A DNA stretch of 64,000 nucleotides from Posidoniimonas corsicana (GCF_007859765.1 NZ_SIHJ01000002.1:124001-188000), one strand, 5' to 3'; counted from the first letter of the stretch, positions 49,994-59,390 are shown. Notes: a model not told the origin generated them from the letters alone. A program made the numbers and translations.

Positions 49994-50763
49994 GAAACAA
50001 AGTCTCCCTTGGCGCGCGACCCCGCAACCCGCCAGCAGAGGCCCAGCATCACCACGGCGAACAGCACGCTCACCAGCCAGCAGCGCCACAGCGGGATGGT
50101 GGTCTTGCTCAGGGTGACCAGGTAGTGATTCAGTCCGGCAACGCCGTAAGTCAAAGGATTGATCGCCACGATCCAGCCGAGCAGCCCCTCCTCTCCCTGG
50201 GGGAAGAACGCGCCCGACAGCAGCCACATCGGGAACAGGAACACGCTCATGATGGCGTGGTACGCCTGGCTGGAATTCATCCGCCACGCGATGAGGAAGC
50301 CCAGCGAAGTCAGCGCGATGCTCATCACCGCCATCAGCAGCGTCGCGAGGAGCGCCTGCGCCGGCGTGGGCGCGACGTCCGGGCAAGTGATCCAGCCGAG
50401 GATCATGAACAGGATCGCCTGGATCATCGCGATCGCCGAGCCGCCGAGCACCTTGCCCAGCACCATCGCCATCCGCGGCACGGGCGCCACGAGCACGCCC
50501 TGCAAGAACCCCTCGTTGCGGTCCTCGATGATCGAGATCGTGGCGAAGATGGCGGTGAACAGCAGGATCATCGCCAGCGTGCCGGGGTAGAAGTGCACGT
50601 ACCCCAGGTTGCTGGACCGCAGCCCCTCGCTGAACAGCAGCCAGAAGATGATGGGCTGCAGGAACGCACCGATCACGCGGTTGCGCTGCCGGAAGAACCG
50701 CACCAGCTCGCGGTGCGAGAGCGCGAACACGACCGGGATGGCGGGGGCGGTGGCTGAACTCAT
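49990..50763 (-). CDS. ABC-2 type transporter permease
   Basis: 257 residues with six predicted membrane segments: a basic start (ELVRFFRQRNRVIGAFLQPI), then PGTLAMILLFTAIFATISII, MIQAILFMILGWITC, LLMAVMSIALTSLGFLIAW, FLFPMWLLSGAFFPQG and a final segment. The SIIEDRNEGFLQGVLVAPVPR loop is the typical ABC-2 signature region. It pairs with the ATPase gene 107 bases upstream. The start ATG 50763 precedes the conserved region; the frame is open to 50823. Such pairs in cta clusters may export a haem- or copper-related factor, which is inference from position. Confidence 0.88.
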   Translation of the reverse strand: MSSATAPAIPVVFALSHRELVRFFRQRNRVIGAFLQPIIFWLLFSEGLRSSNLGYVHFYPGTLAMILLFTAIFATISIIEDRNEGFLQGVLVAPVPRMAMVLGKVLGGSAIAMIQAILFMILGWITCPDVAPTPAQALLATLLMAVMSIALTSLGFLIAWRMNSSQAYHAIMSVFLFPMWLLSGAFFPQGEEGLLGWIVAINPLTYGVAGLNHYLVTLSKTTIPLWRCWLVSVLFAVVMLGLCWRVAGSRAKGDFVS

Positions 50764-50870
50764 GGCAATGCTCTTAGGTTCTGAGAACGCTACTCGCCGC
50801 TGATGCACACTGGCTAGCGTCAATCATCGCTGATCAGCGTTGCCTCATCGTAAGCAACGATCGTCCTTGT

Positions 50871-51848
50871 CTAGTGCTTGCGTTTCTTGCTTGACGCCTC
50901 GTCGGCTGGCGCGGACTCGCTTCCAAAGAACCTGTGCCCGGTACGGTCGATAAACACGTCCTCGAGCGTTGGCTTGCCGATGGTAAGCTCGCGGATGCGG
51001 TCGCCGAAGGCATCGAACAGCTTGGGCGCCCAGGCCGCTCCATCGGGCTGCTCGAGCCGGACGGCGTGGTTCACCACGCTGGCGGGCGTGGCAAAACGCT
51101 CGGTGATGGCCGCCGCCAGCTCGTCGGGGTTGTCGCTGCGGAGCGTGATCGAGTCGCCGCCCACCTGCGACTTGAGCGCGTCGGGCGTGTCGAGCGCGGC
51201 GACCTGGCCCTCGTGGACGATGGCGATCCGGTCGGCGCGGTCGGCCTCTTCCAGCAGGTGGGTCGTGGTCAGCACCGTGACGCCCTCCGCGTCGCGGGCC
51301 TGGGCGAGGTATCGCCAGAGGTCGCTGCGGGCGGCGGGGTCCAGACCGGTGGAGGGCTCGTCCAGCAGCAGCAGCCGGGGGCTGTGCAGCATGCCCTGGG
51401 CTAGCTCGACACGACGGCGGAGCCCACCCGACAGGTCGGCGACTTTGTCGTTGGTGCGATCGCGGACGCCGAGCTGGTCTAGCATCTCCTCGCAGCGGCG
51501 GGCGAGCGTCAGGCCGCTGAGGCCGTACAGCAGCCCGTGGCACCGGAGGTTCTCGATCACCGACAGGTGCTTGTCGAGGCTGGGCGCCTGGAACACCACG
51601 CCGAGCGAGGCGCGGACGCGGTCGCCCTCGGTGCGGAGGTCGTGCCCAAATACGCTGACCGTGCCCTGCTGCATCGGCGCCAGGGTGGAGAGCAGGCGGA
51701 AGAGCGTCGTCTTGCCGCTGCCGTTGGGGCCGAGCACGGCGAACAGCTCACCCGGCGCCACGTCGAGCGAAAGGCCGCGGAGCGCCTCGCGGTCGCCGTA
51801 ACGGTACCGGAGGTCGGCGACGTGGACCGCGGGCGATTGGCTATCCAT
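50871..51848 (-). CDS. ABC transporter ATP-binding protein
   Basis: 325 residues. Walker A is GPNGSGKTT (about 39-47), the signature is DLSGGLRRRVELAQ, and Walker B is LLLLDEPSTGLD, followed by a TTHLLEEADRADRI switch His. The C-terminal ~90 residues are the extra domain typical of ABC-2 drug/NodI-type ATPases. It energises the permease encoded downstream. It lies between ctaB and the permease on the same strand. Confidence 0.93.
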   Translation of the reverse strand: MDSQSPAVHVADLRYRYGDREALRGLSLDVAPGELFAVLGPNGSGKTTLFRLLSTLAPMQQGTVSVFGHDLRTEGDRVRASLGVVFQAPSLDKHLSVIENLRCHGLLYGLSGLTLARRCEEMLDQLGVRDRTNDKVADLSGGLRRRVELAQGMLHSPRLLLLDEPSTGLDPAARSDLWRYLAQARDAEGVTVLTTTHLLEEADRADRIAIVHEGQVAALDTPDALKSQVGGDSITLRSDNPDELAAAITERFATPASVVNHAVRLEQPDGAAWAPKLFDAFGDRIRELTIGKPTLEDVFIDRTGHRFFGSESAPADEASSKKRKH

Positions 51849-51935
51849 AACAGGCGGGGTTCTGCGGACGCGGCGGCGTGTAGAAGGTGTGCAACGCGTC
51901 CCTTCGGATCGATGGTCAGTCGCAACCCTGTGGGG

Positions 51936-52844
51936 TTACGATCCGAACAGGCACAGCACGACCATCCAAGCCGGCAAGTAGAGCAAACTGGCCCGCAGCA
52001 GCAGCCGGGCGGAGCGGTCGTTGCGGCGGACGAGGAACGCGGCCGCCGCCGCCACAAACGCCAGCGTGAACAGCGAAGCCAACACCGCGTAGGTCTGGGC
52101 CGAGTAGTCGGTGCGGATCGCGGGGAGCAGCGCCGCCGGCAGCAAGAGCGCGCCGCCGGCCACAGCGAGCGCGCCGGCGCGGGCGCCGGTCGGCTCGACT
52201 ACGGTGTCCATCTTGTAGCCGGCCGCGGCGTAGTCGTCCTTGCAGAGCCAGGCGATCGCCATGAAGTGCGGGTACTGCCAGAGGAACAGCACCAGGAACA
52301 GGCCGAGCGCTGTGGCGTCCAGGGCGCCGCCTCCGGCGGTCCAGCCCATCACGATCGGCAGCGCGCCGCTAATGGCGCCAACAAACGTGTTCAGGGGCGT
52401 GCGGGTCTTGAGCGGCGTGTAGACGGCGACGTAGAGGAACCAGCTCGCCAGGCCGAGTAGTGCGGTGGTCCAGTTGACGCCGAGCACCAGCAGCGTGAAG
52501 CCGATCGACACGGTCGCGACGCCGAACACGGCGGCCTCGGCCGGCGCCATCCGCCCGGCCGGTAGCGGGCGGTCGGCGGTGCGGGTCATCTTGGCGTCGA
52601 GCCGACGCTCGAGGTACATGTTCAGCGAGTTGGCGCTGGCCGCCAGCAGCCCGGCGCCCAGCAGCGTCGCGCCGACTACCAGCGGCGACCACTGGGCGTG
52701 GGTCGCGAGGTACATGCCGGCCACCGCGGTCACGAGCTCGAGGATCGTGATGCGGGGCTTGGCCAGCTCCACAAAGTCACGCAGCCGCGACGGTGAAGTG
52801 ACCTGTGACCGGGGGATCGCCAAGGTGGTTGCGCCGGTGCTCAT
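51936..52844 (-). CDS. ctaB: Protohaem IX farnesyltransferase
   Basis: 302 residues, normal length. This polytopic UbiA-family prenyltransferase converts haem b to haem O for aa3-type oxidases. The substrate motif is NSLNMYLERRLDAKMTRTAD followed by RPLPAGR. The first Asp of the usual NxxxDxxxD is Glu here, the second Asp is kept. The second motif region contains LPIVMGWTAGGG. About eight membrane segments are visible. It follows ctaA with 27 bases between them. Confidence 0.94.
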   Translation of the reverse strand: MSTGATTLAIPRSQVTSPSRLRDFVELAKPRITILELVTAVAGMYLATHAQWSPLVVGATLLGAGLLAASANSLNMYLERRLDAKMTRTADRPLPAGRMAPAEAAVFGVATVSIGFTLLVLGVNWTTALLGLASWFLYVAVYTPLKTRTPLNTFVGAISGALPIVMGWTAGGGALDATALGLFLVLFLWQYPHFMAIAWLCKDDYAAAGYKMDTVVEPTGARAGALAVAGGALLLPAALLPAIRTDYSAQTYAVLASLFTLAFVAAAAAFLVRRNDRSARLLLRASLLYLPAWMVVLCLFGS

Positions 52845-52871
52845 GCGCCGTGACTCGGATTGCGGAGTTGA

Positions 52872-53882
52872 TCAGTCCACCGCTACGGCGGACGTCGGTG
52901 AGGGGGAGGCTGTTGAGCGGATGGCGATCGCCGCGGCGGCCGCCGCCAGCCCCAGAATGAGCGAGCCGACGGCGCTATGCGCGGTCGCGATGTGGGTCTG
53001 CGCCCAGCCGTCCGCGACAACTGCTCCCATGGTATCCGGCAGCCACGCCGAGGCCCAGCCTGGGCGTCCGTACTTGAGAAGCCAGGTCGCCACGCCCAGC
53101 GAAAGCTGCACGACCACCGCCAGGGTCATCACAGCGGTCAGCCGACGAACCGCACGGGGGCAACCCTCGCCCTGCCAGGCCCGGACCGCCGACGCCACGA
53201 CATGCCCCGAAACCACGGCCGCCATCACAAGGTGCAGTTTGACGATCGCCGCGAACGCCCACGGGTCCACCGTCACCGGGACGTGCCGCAACTGGGCGCC
53301 GAGCACCAGCTGCAGGTAGGCAAACAGGGCCGTGGCCGCGAGCAGACCGCCCGGGGTGCGACGATTTGTCGCACCCTCATTTGACTCATTGCCGATCAAG
53401 AACCACGCCCGCGAGGTGACCGCCAGCAGCACGCAGGCCAGCGCGAAAAACAGCGGACCGGTGCAGCCGTGCAGCATCGCGAGCTGCCGCTCGTTCAAGA
53501 TCACCCGCATCCCGCCCAGCACGCCTTGCGCGATGACGAGCACGAGAGCGCCGACGGTCAGCCACCGCAGCCAGCGGCGGCTATCGCTGCGCCAAACGGC
53601 GACCAGGAGCCCAATCGTAAGCAGCCCAACCAGCGAACCAAGCAGGCGATGACCGTGCTCGACCAGCAGGTCCCATGGGCCGAACATCCAGGTCTGCCAC
53701 GGGTAGGCGAACATGTTGTAGCCGTAGGTGGTGGGCCAGTCGGGCACCGCCATGCCGGCGTCGGTGGAGGTGACCAGACCGCCGACCCACAACAGTGGGA
53801 ACGTGCAGCAGCAGAGCGCAACCGCCCACCGCCGCGGCCAGGGCGACTCCTGCTGTCTGGGGCTGTCGTTGGCGTCAGTCAT
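52872..53882 (-). CDS. ctaA: Haem A synthase
   Basis: 336 residues, eight predicted membrane segments in two similar halves, as in CtaA/COX15. It oxidises haem O to haem A in the membrane. Conserved features are VGGLVTSTDAGMAVPDWPTT near the start, the haem-ligand His in WDLLVEHGHRLLGSLVGL, and GGMRVILNERQLAMLHGCTG with a second His. The C-terminal half has KLHLVMAAVVSGHVV and WAQTHIATAHSAVGSL. It overlaps the upstream cytochrome gene by eight bases and precedes ctaB. Confidence 0.93.
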   Translation of the reverse strand: MTDANDSPRQQESPWPRRWAVALCCCTFPLLWVGGLVTSTDAGMAVPDWPTTYGYNMFAYPWQTWMFGPWDLLVEHGHRLLGSLVGLLTIGLLVAVWRSDSRRWLRWLTVGALVLVIAQGVLGGMRVILNERQLAMLHGCTGPLFFALACVLLAVTSRAWFLIGNESNEGATNRRTPGGLLAATALFAYLQLVLGAQLRHVPVTVDPWAFAAIVKLHLVMAAVVSGHVVASAVRAWQGEGCPRAVRRLTAVMTLAVVVQLSLGVATWLLKYGRPGWASAWLPDTMGAVVADGWAQTHIATAHSAVGSLILGLAAAAAAIAIRSTASPSPTSAVAVD

Positions 53883-55161
53883 GAATCCCGCCTGTCAGAC
53901 TCTGCACGTACGCAACGAGCCGCCAGATCTCCTCATCGGTCAACGCGCCAACGCCGCCCGGGTCGGTCGCGCCCACGGCCGGCATTGGCGTGCCCGCCAC
54001 GCCCTGCGAGATAATCCGGAACAGGTCGGCGCGCGATCTCACGCCGCGCAGCGCCCCGGGCGCTAGCCGCCGCGGGTCGGCGACGCGGGGCGGCAGCAGT
54101 GCGTCCTGGAACTGCTCGCGGTGGCCGATCTCGGCGTTGAGTTCCGCCAGCTGCTTCTCCAGCAGGCCGCGCCGTGCCGGCGCGGTGCCCGCCATCCTGC
54201 TAGTGAGCGTCTCGCGTGACGCGGCAAGCCGATCTGTCTGCGCGATGAATTCGTGCGTCCGCTTGTCCCAGTCGCTGAAGTCCACCACGTTGACGCCGCC
54301 GGCGCCGTTCTGTCCGTGGCACTTCACGCAGTTGGCGCGGCGGGCGTCGTGGAAGAGCTGCCGGCCGGCTTCAACCTCTGCGGCGCTCGGTGGGTCGGCG
54401 CCCGCCAACGACTCGTCGACCGGCACGATCGAATCCGGCGCGTCACGCCAGCGGCGCGCGATGCGGGGCAGCACCTCGTCAAGCACCAACTCCCTGGTTT
54501 CCTCTTCGCTCCAGTCCAGGCGGGTTTCGTCGCTCGCCTCGCCGGTTACGGGGTCGAAATCGAACTCCTCTCCGACATGCCGCACCAGCGACCGCTCGAG
54601 CTCGCCACGGATCGCGAGGTACTTGATGTACTGGACCAGCGCGCCGATCTCTTCGGGCGGCAGCAATTCGAAGGAGGGCATCGCGGTGCCGGGCAGTCCG
54701 AAGCGGAGCGTCGCGGCGAGGTCGGCGTCGGTCGGGGGGACTCCGCGGTAGGTCGACTTGAACTTGAATACTCCGGCGCGGTAGTCGCGTGGGTAGGGGG
54801 ACTCGTACAACGCGGCCGGGCCGCGGCCGTCGCCGCTCAACCCGTGGCAGACCGCGCAGTGCCGGCGGTACAGGCCGAGCGTGTGTCCGGGTCGGTTGGA
54901 GGCCACACGGCCCGCCGCCTGCTGCAGTTGCGAAAGGTCGAGCAGATCCGCCAGCTGATCGGGAACCCGGGGTTCGCTTGGCGAGCCGAACACCTCGTGC
55001 AGAACATTGGACACCTGCTGCGCGTGGGTCGGCACGACCTGCTGCTCGGCAAGGACAAGCTTGTCTGCCGTAAATCGGTCGGCGTCACCGCAGCCCGCCC
55101 CGAGCGCGCAACAAGCCACCAAGGACATCAGCAGTCTGGGGAATCGGGTTGCGGGAGTCAC
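53875..55161 (-). CDS. Di-haem cytochrome c lipoprotein
   Basis: 428 residues. A lipoprotein signal ends in ALGAGC, so it should be membrane-attached outside the cytoplasm. Haem sites are CAVCH in the first domain (about residue 112) and CVKCH in the second (about 289). Distal Met candidates lie in GTAMPSFELLP and GTPMPAVG, as in class I cytochromes. The insert between the domains is acidic and helical. It presumably passes electrons to the terminal oxidase matured by the downstream ctaA/ctaB products, though the oxidase is not encoded here. It overlaps ctaA by eight bases. Confidence 0.87.
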   Translation of the reverse strand: MTPATRFPRLLMSLVACCALGAGCGDADRFTADKLVLAEQQVVPTHAQQVSNVLHEVFGSPSEPRVPDQLADLLDLSQLQQAAGRVASNRPGHTLGLYRRHCAVCHGLSGDGRGPAALYESPYPRDYRAGVFKFKSTYRGVPPTDADLAATLRFGLPGTAMPSFELLPPEEIGALVQYIKYLAIRGELERSLVRHVGEEFDFDPVTGEASDETRLDWSEEETRELVLDEVLPRIARRWRDAPDSIVPVDESLAGADPPSAAEVEAGRQLFHDARRANCVKCHGQNGAGGVNVVDFSDWDKRTHEFIAQTDRLAASRETLTSRMAGTAPARRGLLEKQLAELNAEIGHREQFQDALLPPRVADPRRLAPGALRGVRSRADLFRIISQGVAGTPMPAVGATDPGGVGALTDEEIWRLVAYVQSLTGGIHD

Positions 55162-55222
55162 GGGTGGCGGGGGCAGCCGGGAAGGATACGTACAGGCGCC
55201 AAGGTACTCTATCCCGTTGGCG

Positions 55223-56014
55223 TCAGTCGACCAGCAGCCCTGCCGGCACGGACACGTCGCCCAGGTCGAGCGTCTGGCCGGCGGTGATCGTCAGCTCCGC
55301 CCTGCCCCGCCGGTCGGTCGCGCCGGTCGGCAGCGGCACGTTCTTCAAGTAGCCGGTCTCGTGCCAGAACTGGATCTCGTGCTCGCCGGCGGGCATCACC
55401 GGGATCTCGAACCGCCCGTCCTTGTCCGACACGGCCATGTAGGGGTCGTCGCGGACCAGCAGGTACCCGCGCATGAAGGGGTGGATGTTGCAGGCCACCG
55501 GCAGCGGCTTGCTCTCGGCCTCGTCGAGCCGTTTAGAGATCTTCCCCTCGGCCGGGATCAGTTGGTTGAACGGGGCGTTGCGGACGAGGTCGAACTTGGT
55601 GTTGTGCCCGGTTGGGTCCTGGTTGGTGATCCGTAGGGTCTGCCCCGTGCGGACCAGCGTCACGTGCGGGGTGAACACGCAATTCTTGTTGGCCAGCTCG
55701 ACCGACTTGCGGAGCGCCTCGGGGTCGCCGGGCGGGAGCGGGATCTTCTCGCCCCGTGGGGGACGCAGCCACACGACCGCATTGGCCAGGCCGCCGGCGT
55801 CGCTCACCACAACCGACTGCTGCTGCGGCTTGCAGTTGATGCAAAACTCGTCCGCGGTGACCTTGGGCGCCGACGGGACCGGCGGCTTGCCATCCACCAC
55901 AAACCGCCCCCGCAGCACACCGAAGCCCGACGCCTGGGCGATGCAGGGCGACACGAGCAACAAGGCCATCGCAGCCGCGCCGCCGGCCATCCGCCTGGAG
56001 TGATATCTGACCAT
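55223..56014 (-). CDS. Cupredoxin-like exported protein
   Basis: 263 residues with a signal peptide (MVRYHSRRMAGGAAAMALLL). A pair of Cys lies in ADEFCINCKPQQQ. A plastocyanin-like core has LRITNQDPTGHNTKFDL and the CNIHPFMRGYLLV block, with the Cys, His and Met of a type 1 copper site. The C-terminal ~90 residues form a beta domain (SDKDGRFEIPVMPAGEHEIQ) like carboxypeptidase-regulatory modules. This resembles the methylamine-utilisation-type cupredoxins of planctomycete respiratory clusters. It is the first gene of the cytochrome/ctaA/ctaB block, 61 bases ahead of the cytochrome gene. Electron or copper handling is inferred. Confidence 0.75.
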   Translation of the reverse strand: MVRYHSRRMAGGAAAMALLLVSPCIAQASGFGVLRGRFVVDGKPPVPSAPKVTADEFCINCKPQQQSVVVSDAGGLANAVVWLRPPRGEKIPLPPGDPEALRKSVELANKNCVFTPHVTLVRTGQTLRITNQDPTGHNTKFDLVRNAPFNQLIPAEGKISKRLDEAESKPLPVACNIHPFMRGYLLVRDDPYMAVSDKDGRFEIPVMPAGEHEIQFWHETGYLKNVPLPTGATDRRGRAELTITAGQTLDLGDVSVPAGLLVD

Positions 56015-56196
56015 CCCGCCTAGTTTAACAGTTCACCGAATCGGCCGCAGGGGGCGCTGCGGCCAGCGTTTTGACCTTCTGGTTTGCTTCGGCGTGCGGC
56101 GATCGGAAATAATCAGCTGCCGGGTCACCGATAGACCCCTACGCGTGCAGCGGTTCCTTCACCGCGATCGGTTCCATCCCTGCAATGCTCACTCTA

Positions 56197-56219
56197 CCGG
56201 GGAGGCCTTGTGTCCCCGG
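56197..56219 (+). promoter_or_regulatory. Short leader hairpin upstream of the orphan 300-aa gene
   Basis: CCGGGG (56197-56202) and CCCCGG (56214-56219) form a small stem with an 11-base loop, 20 bases before the ATG at 56239. A strong ribosome-binding site, GGAGGA, follows it (56228-56233). It could be an attenuator or a chance GC-rich stem. Confidence 0.4.
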
Positions 56220-56238
56220 CCCTACTGGAGGAAACGGT

Positions 56239-57141
56239 ATGAGCGTCTCGCTGCAACAGGTCTCTCCTCAACCAACCGCCGCGCCAAGGCCCTCGGCCGC
56301 AATGCCTGCGGCGACAGCCTCAACCACTCCGACGCCTCGGCTGGTCCCGCGGGCGCGTCCGTTTGCCGACTTCGGCAGTCGGCGCCAGAACGTCACCGTA
56401 GCGCGGCCCGGCACGCTGTGGCGGCTGGGCGACTGGATCGCCTGCCACCGACAGCCCGGCGACTCGCGTGACGCAACCTGGCTGGCCTGTGTTGCGGCCA
56501 ACCCGCACTGCTTCAAGACCTACGCGGTGATCTCGCTGGCTAGGCCCTCGTTCTTCCTGCCGGCGGGCGAGGTGGTGTTCGAGGCGACCGTCAACCCGAC
56601 GCAGATCCCGGAGTCGCCGCCGCAGGGCGTGATGCTCCGCCACATGGAGGCGCTGGACGCCCACCCGGAGGCGACCTTCTACTACCTGGAGCCGGTCTTC
56701 ACGCGCGAGCCGACCCTCCGCCTGTACCCGGCGTGCGAACTCCGCGACGAGGCCGCGGGCGACCGCGCCGACGCGTTCATGCTGGCGCGCAACTACGGCG
56801 GGCTGTTCCGCGCCCGCAGCTGGGCCCGGTGCCAGCGTCGTCGCTTGGCGGACGCCGCGGCGTGGGCCGCCGACCGCCTGGAGGACGCGTTGCTCGAGTT
56901 CACCGCACGGGCGTTCCCGCAGCCGATGAGCCTGCGGAGGCTCGAGCAGCGTTACGAGGTAGCGCGACGCACCGGCCAGCTGGACGAAGCCGAGAAGTTG
57001 GAGAAGGCCATCCGGCAGATCCGCTGGCACGTGACCATCGACCCGATCCTGTGCTTCGGCCTGCCCGCGGAACCCGACCGCCTGAAATTCGAGGCCCACT
57101 GGTACATCGGCGCCGACGGGAAGACCTACGTGCACTACTGA
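56239..57141 (+). CDS. Hypothetical protein, no recognised family
   Basis: 300 residues. The ATG at 56239 has one of the best ribosome-binding sites in the window (GGAGGA five bases upstream). The first ~45 residues are Ala/Pro/Thr-rich and probably disordered. The core (about 50-300) mixes basic and aromatic segments: WRLGDWIACHRQPGDSRDAT, MLARNYGGLFRARSWAR and a helical RRLEQRYEVARRTGQLDEAE. It ends in an unusual WYIGADGKTYVHY. It has no signal peptide or membrane segment. I recognise no motif. It stands alone, divergent from the cupredoxin gene with 224 bases between them, so it has its own promoter. Confidence 0.6.
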   Translation: MSVSLQQVSPQPTAAPRPSAAMPAATASTTPTPRLVPRARPFADFGSRRQNVTVARPGTLWRLGDWIACHRQPGDSRDATWLACVAANPHCFKTYAVISLARPSFFLPAGEVVFEATVNPTQIPESPPQGVMLRHMEALDAHPEATFYYLEPVFTREPTLRLYPACELRDEAAGDRADAFMLARNYGGLFRARSWARCQRRRLADAAAWAADRLEDALLEFTARAFPQPMSLRRLEQRYEVARRTGQLDEAEKLEKAIRQIRWHVTIDPILCFGLPAEPDRLKFEAHWYIGADGKTYVHY

Positions 57142-57206
57142 GACGGCCGCTAGCGGCTTAGCGGGGCGGTAAGCTACAACATGCGCGTCCGGTTTAGGGT
57201 GCGTGT

Positions 57207-58625
57207 ATGCCGCTGCTCTGGTTCGTGTTGATCTACCTCGCCGTTTCGATGGCGATTGGGCTGGCCGCCGCGCGGCGGGTTCACAGCACAACGGACTATA
57301 CGGTCGCCGGCCGCTCGCTCCCGCTACCCATGGTGGTGGCCACCACGTTCGCGACTTGGTTTGGGTCGGAAACGGTGCTCGGCATCCCCGCCACGTTCAT
57401 CTCCAGCGGGCTGGGCGGCACGGTTGAGGACCCCTGGGGCGCCGGGCTGTGCCTGGTGCTGGTCGGCCTGTTCTTCGCGCGCCGGCTGTACCGCATGTCG
57501 CTGCTCACGGTGGGCGACTTCTACCGTCAGCGGTATGGGAAGACCGTCGAGGTTGTCTGCTCAACCGCCAGCATCGTCTCCTACTTGGGCTGGGTCGCGG
57601 CGCAGGTCACCGCGCTCGGGCTGGTGTTCTCGCTGCTGACGGAGGGGCAGATCACCGAAACCCAGGGCGCACTGATCGGCATGGGCGTGGTGCTGTTGTA
57701 CACCGTCTTCGGCGGGATGTGGTCGGTGGCGCTTACCGACGCCGTCCAGATGACCGTGATCGTGGTCGGCCTGGCGCTGATCGCGGTGACGGCCGGTCGG
57801 ATGGCCGGCGGCCCGGCCGCCGTGGTCGTGCACGCCGCGGACGCGGGCCTGCTCAGGTTCCTGCCGGCGCCGACATTCCACGACATCTCGTTCTTTATCG
57901 GAGCGGGCGTGACGATCATGCTTGGCTCGATCCCTCAGCAGGACGTGTTCCAACGGGTGATGTCGGCCCGAGACGAGTCGACCGCCGCTATCGGGCCCGT
58001 CGTGGGCGGCGTTGCGTACATGGCGTTCTCGCTGGTCCCGATGTTCATCGTGGCGTGTGCGCTCGTGCTGGGGTCCGGCGCCGCGGCGGGCGACCCGGAA
58101 GCGGTGCTAACCTCGCTCGTGCTGGAGCGGATGCCCCGCTTCGCTCAGGTGATGTTTTTCGGGGCGCTGCTGTCGGCGATCATGTCTACCGCGTCGGCCA
58201 CCATCTTGGCGCCTTCAACCATTTTCGTGCAGAACATCCTGAAACACGCCCTGCCGGGCATGACCGATCGAGTTGAGCTCCGCCTGATGCGTGCGACCGT
58301 GCTGGTGTTTTCGTTGGGGGTGCTGGCGTACGCTCTCGCCATGCAGGGGGCGACTATCTACGAGCTGGTATCGAGCAGCTACCAGGTGCCGCTCGTCGGC
58401 GCGTTCGTCCCGCTTGCCGCCGGCCTCTACTGGCGGCGGGCAAACAACTGCGGAGCGGTGGCGTCCATCGTGCTCGGGATTGGAGTCTGGGTGCTTTTCT
58501 TCTCGACGCCGCTGGGGGGGCGGTTCCCGTCCCAGCTCGCGGGGCTGATCATGGCCACCGTGGGCATGCTGGTTGGCAGTATCGCCGGGAGCCGAACCGA
58601 GCAGCCCCACGGGCTGTCCCGTTAG
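57207..58625 (+). CDS. Sodium:solute symporter family protein
   Basis: 472 residues with about 13 membrane segments, the SSS family layout. The start LLWFVLIYLAVSMAIGLAAA is followed by DYTVAGRSLPLPMVVATTFA, the family's first-helix signature. GSIPQQDVFQRVMSARDEST matches the conserved intracellular loop after the sodium-site helix. It should co-transport Na with an organic solute (sugar, amino acid or carboxylate); the substrate is unclear. Monocistronic by position, between the orphan gene and the methyltransferase. Confidence 0.88.
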   Translation: MPLLWFVLIYLAVSMAIGLAAARRVHSTTDYTVAGRSLPLPMVVATTFATWFGSETVLGIPATFISSGLGGTVEDPWGAGLCLVLVGLFFARRLYRMSLLTVGDFYRQRYGKTVEVVCSTASIVSYLGWVAAQVTALGLVFSLLTEGQITETQGALIGMGVVLLYTVFGGMWSVALTDAVQMTVIVVGLALIAVTAGRMAGGPAAVVVHAADAGLLRFLPAPTFHDISFFIGAGVTIMLGSIPQQDVFQRVMSARDESTAAIGPVVGGVAYMAFSLVPMFIVACALVLGSGAAAGDPEAVLTSLVLERMPRFAQVMFFGALLSAIMSTASATILAPSTIFVQNILKHALPGMTDRVELRLMRATVLVFSLGVLAYALAMQGATIYELVSSSYQVPLVGAFVPLAAGLYWRRANNCGAVASIVLGIGVWVLFFSTPLGGRFPSQLAGLIMATVGMLVGSIAGSRTEQPHGLSR

Positions 58626-58671
58626 CGAACAGGGATTACCAGAAGAAAACTCAGCTACCGAGGTGTGACCA

Positions 58672-59355
58672 ATGCCCGATTCACTCGCCCACGTCCGATC
58701 CGGTTACGACCGCTGGGCCGCCGTCTATGACAGCGACGCCAACCCACTCCCGCCGTTGGAGGAGCCGCTGGTCCGCACCTCGGTTGGCGACGCCAGAGGC
58801 CTCCGCGTCTTGGACCTTGGGTGCGGCACCGGCCGCCACGCGCTCTGGCTGGCCGCCGCCGGGGCCAATGTGACGGCCGTCGACTTCTCCAGCGGCATGC
58901 TGGACGCCGCCCGCGTGAAGCCGGGCGCCGAGCGGGTGGAGTTCGTCCAGCTCGACCTGCACGAACCGCTACCCTATGCCGAAGCCTTCGACCTGCTGGT
59001 GAGCGGCCTGGTGCTCGAGCACGTCAGCGACCTGCCGCGGCTCTTCTCCGCGGCGTACGCCACGCTCAAGCCGGGCGGCCGGGCGGTGCTCTCCGCGATG
59101 CACCCGGCGATGTTCCTCCGCGGCTCTCAGGCCCGGTTCACCGATCCCGATACGGGCGAGGTCGTCCCGGTCGGCAGCCTGCCGCACTCCATCAGCGAGT
59201 TCGTGATGGCCGCCCTGGGCGGCGGCTTCCAGATCAGCGGCCTGACCGAGTCGGCGCCCGACGCCGACTTCGCAGCCAGGTTCCCGCGGGCGGAAAAGTA
59301 CGTGGGTTATCCGATGGTCGTGGTGATGTCGCTCGAGCGGCCGCCTAGCCCCTGA
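58672..59355 (+). CDS. Class I SAM-dependent methyltransferase
   Basis: 227 residues. Motif I is VLDLGCGTGRHA, with the acidic motif II residue in NVTAVDFSSGML and motif IV/V in FDLLVSGLVLEHVSDL. The start YDRWAAVYDSDANPLPPLEE matches small-molecule methyltransferases of the UbiE/BioC-like type. The substrate is unknown. It lies 46 bases after the symporter, in the same direction, and may be co-transcribed; a GAGGTG ribosome-binding site precedes the ATG. Confidence 0.87.
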   Translation: MPDSLAHVRSGYDRWAAVYDSDANPLPPLEEPLVRTSVGDARGLRVLDLGCGTGRHALWLAAAGANVTAVDFSSGMLDAARVKPGAERVEFVQLDLHEPLPYAEAFDLLVSGLVLEHVSDLPRLFSAAYATLKPGGRAVLSAMHPAMFLRGSQARFTDPDTGEVVPVGSLPHSISEFVMAALGGGFQISGLTESAPDADFAARFPRAEKYVGYPMVVVMSLERPPSP

Positions 59356-59390
59356 CTTGGAGACGAGCCCGAGCGGGCGCCAACGTGCTC

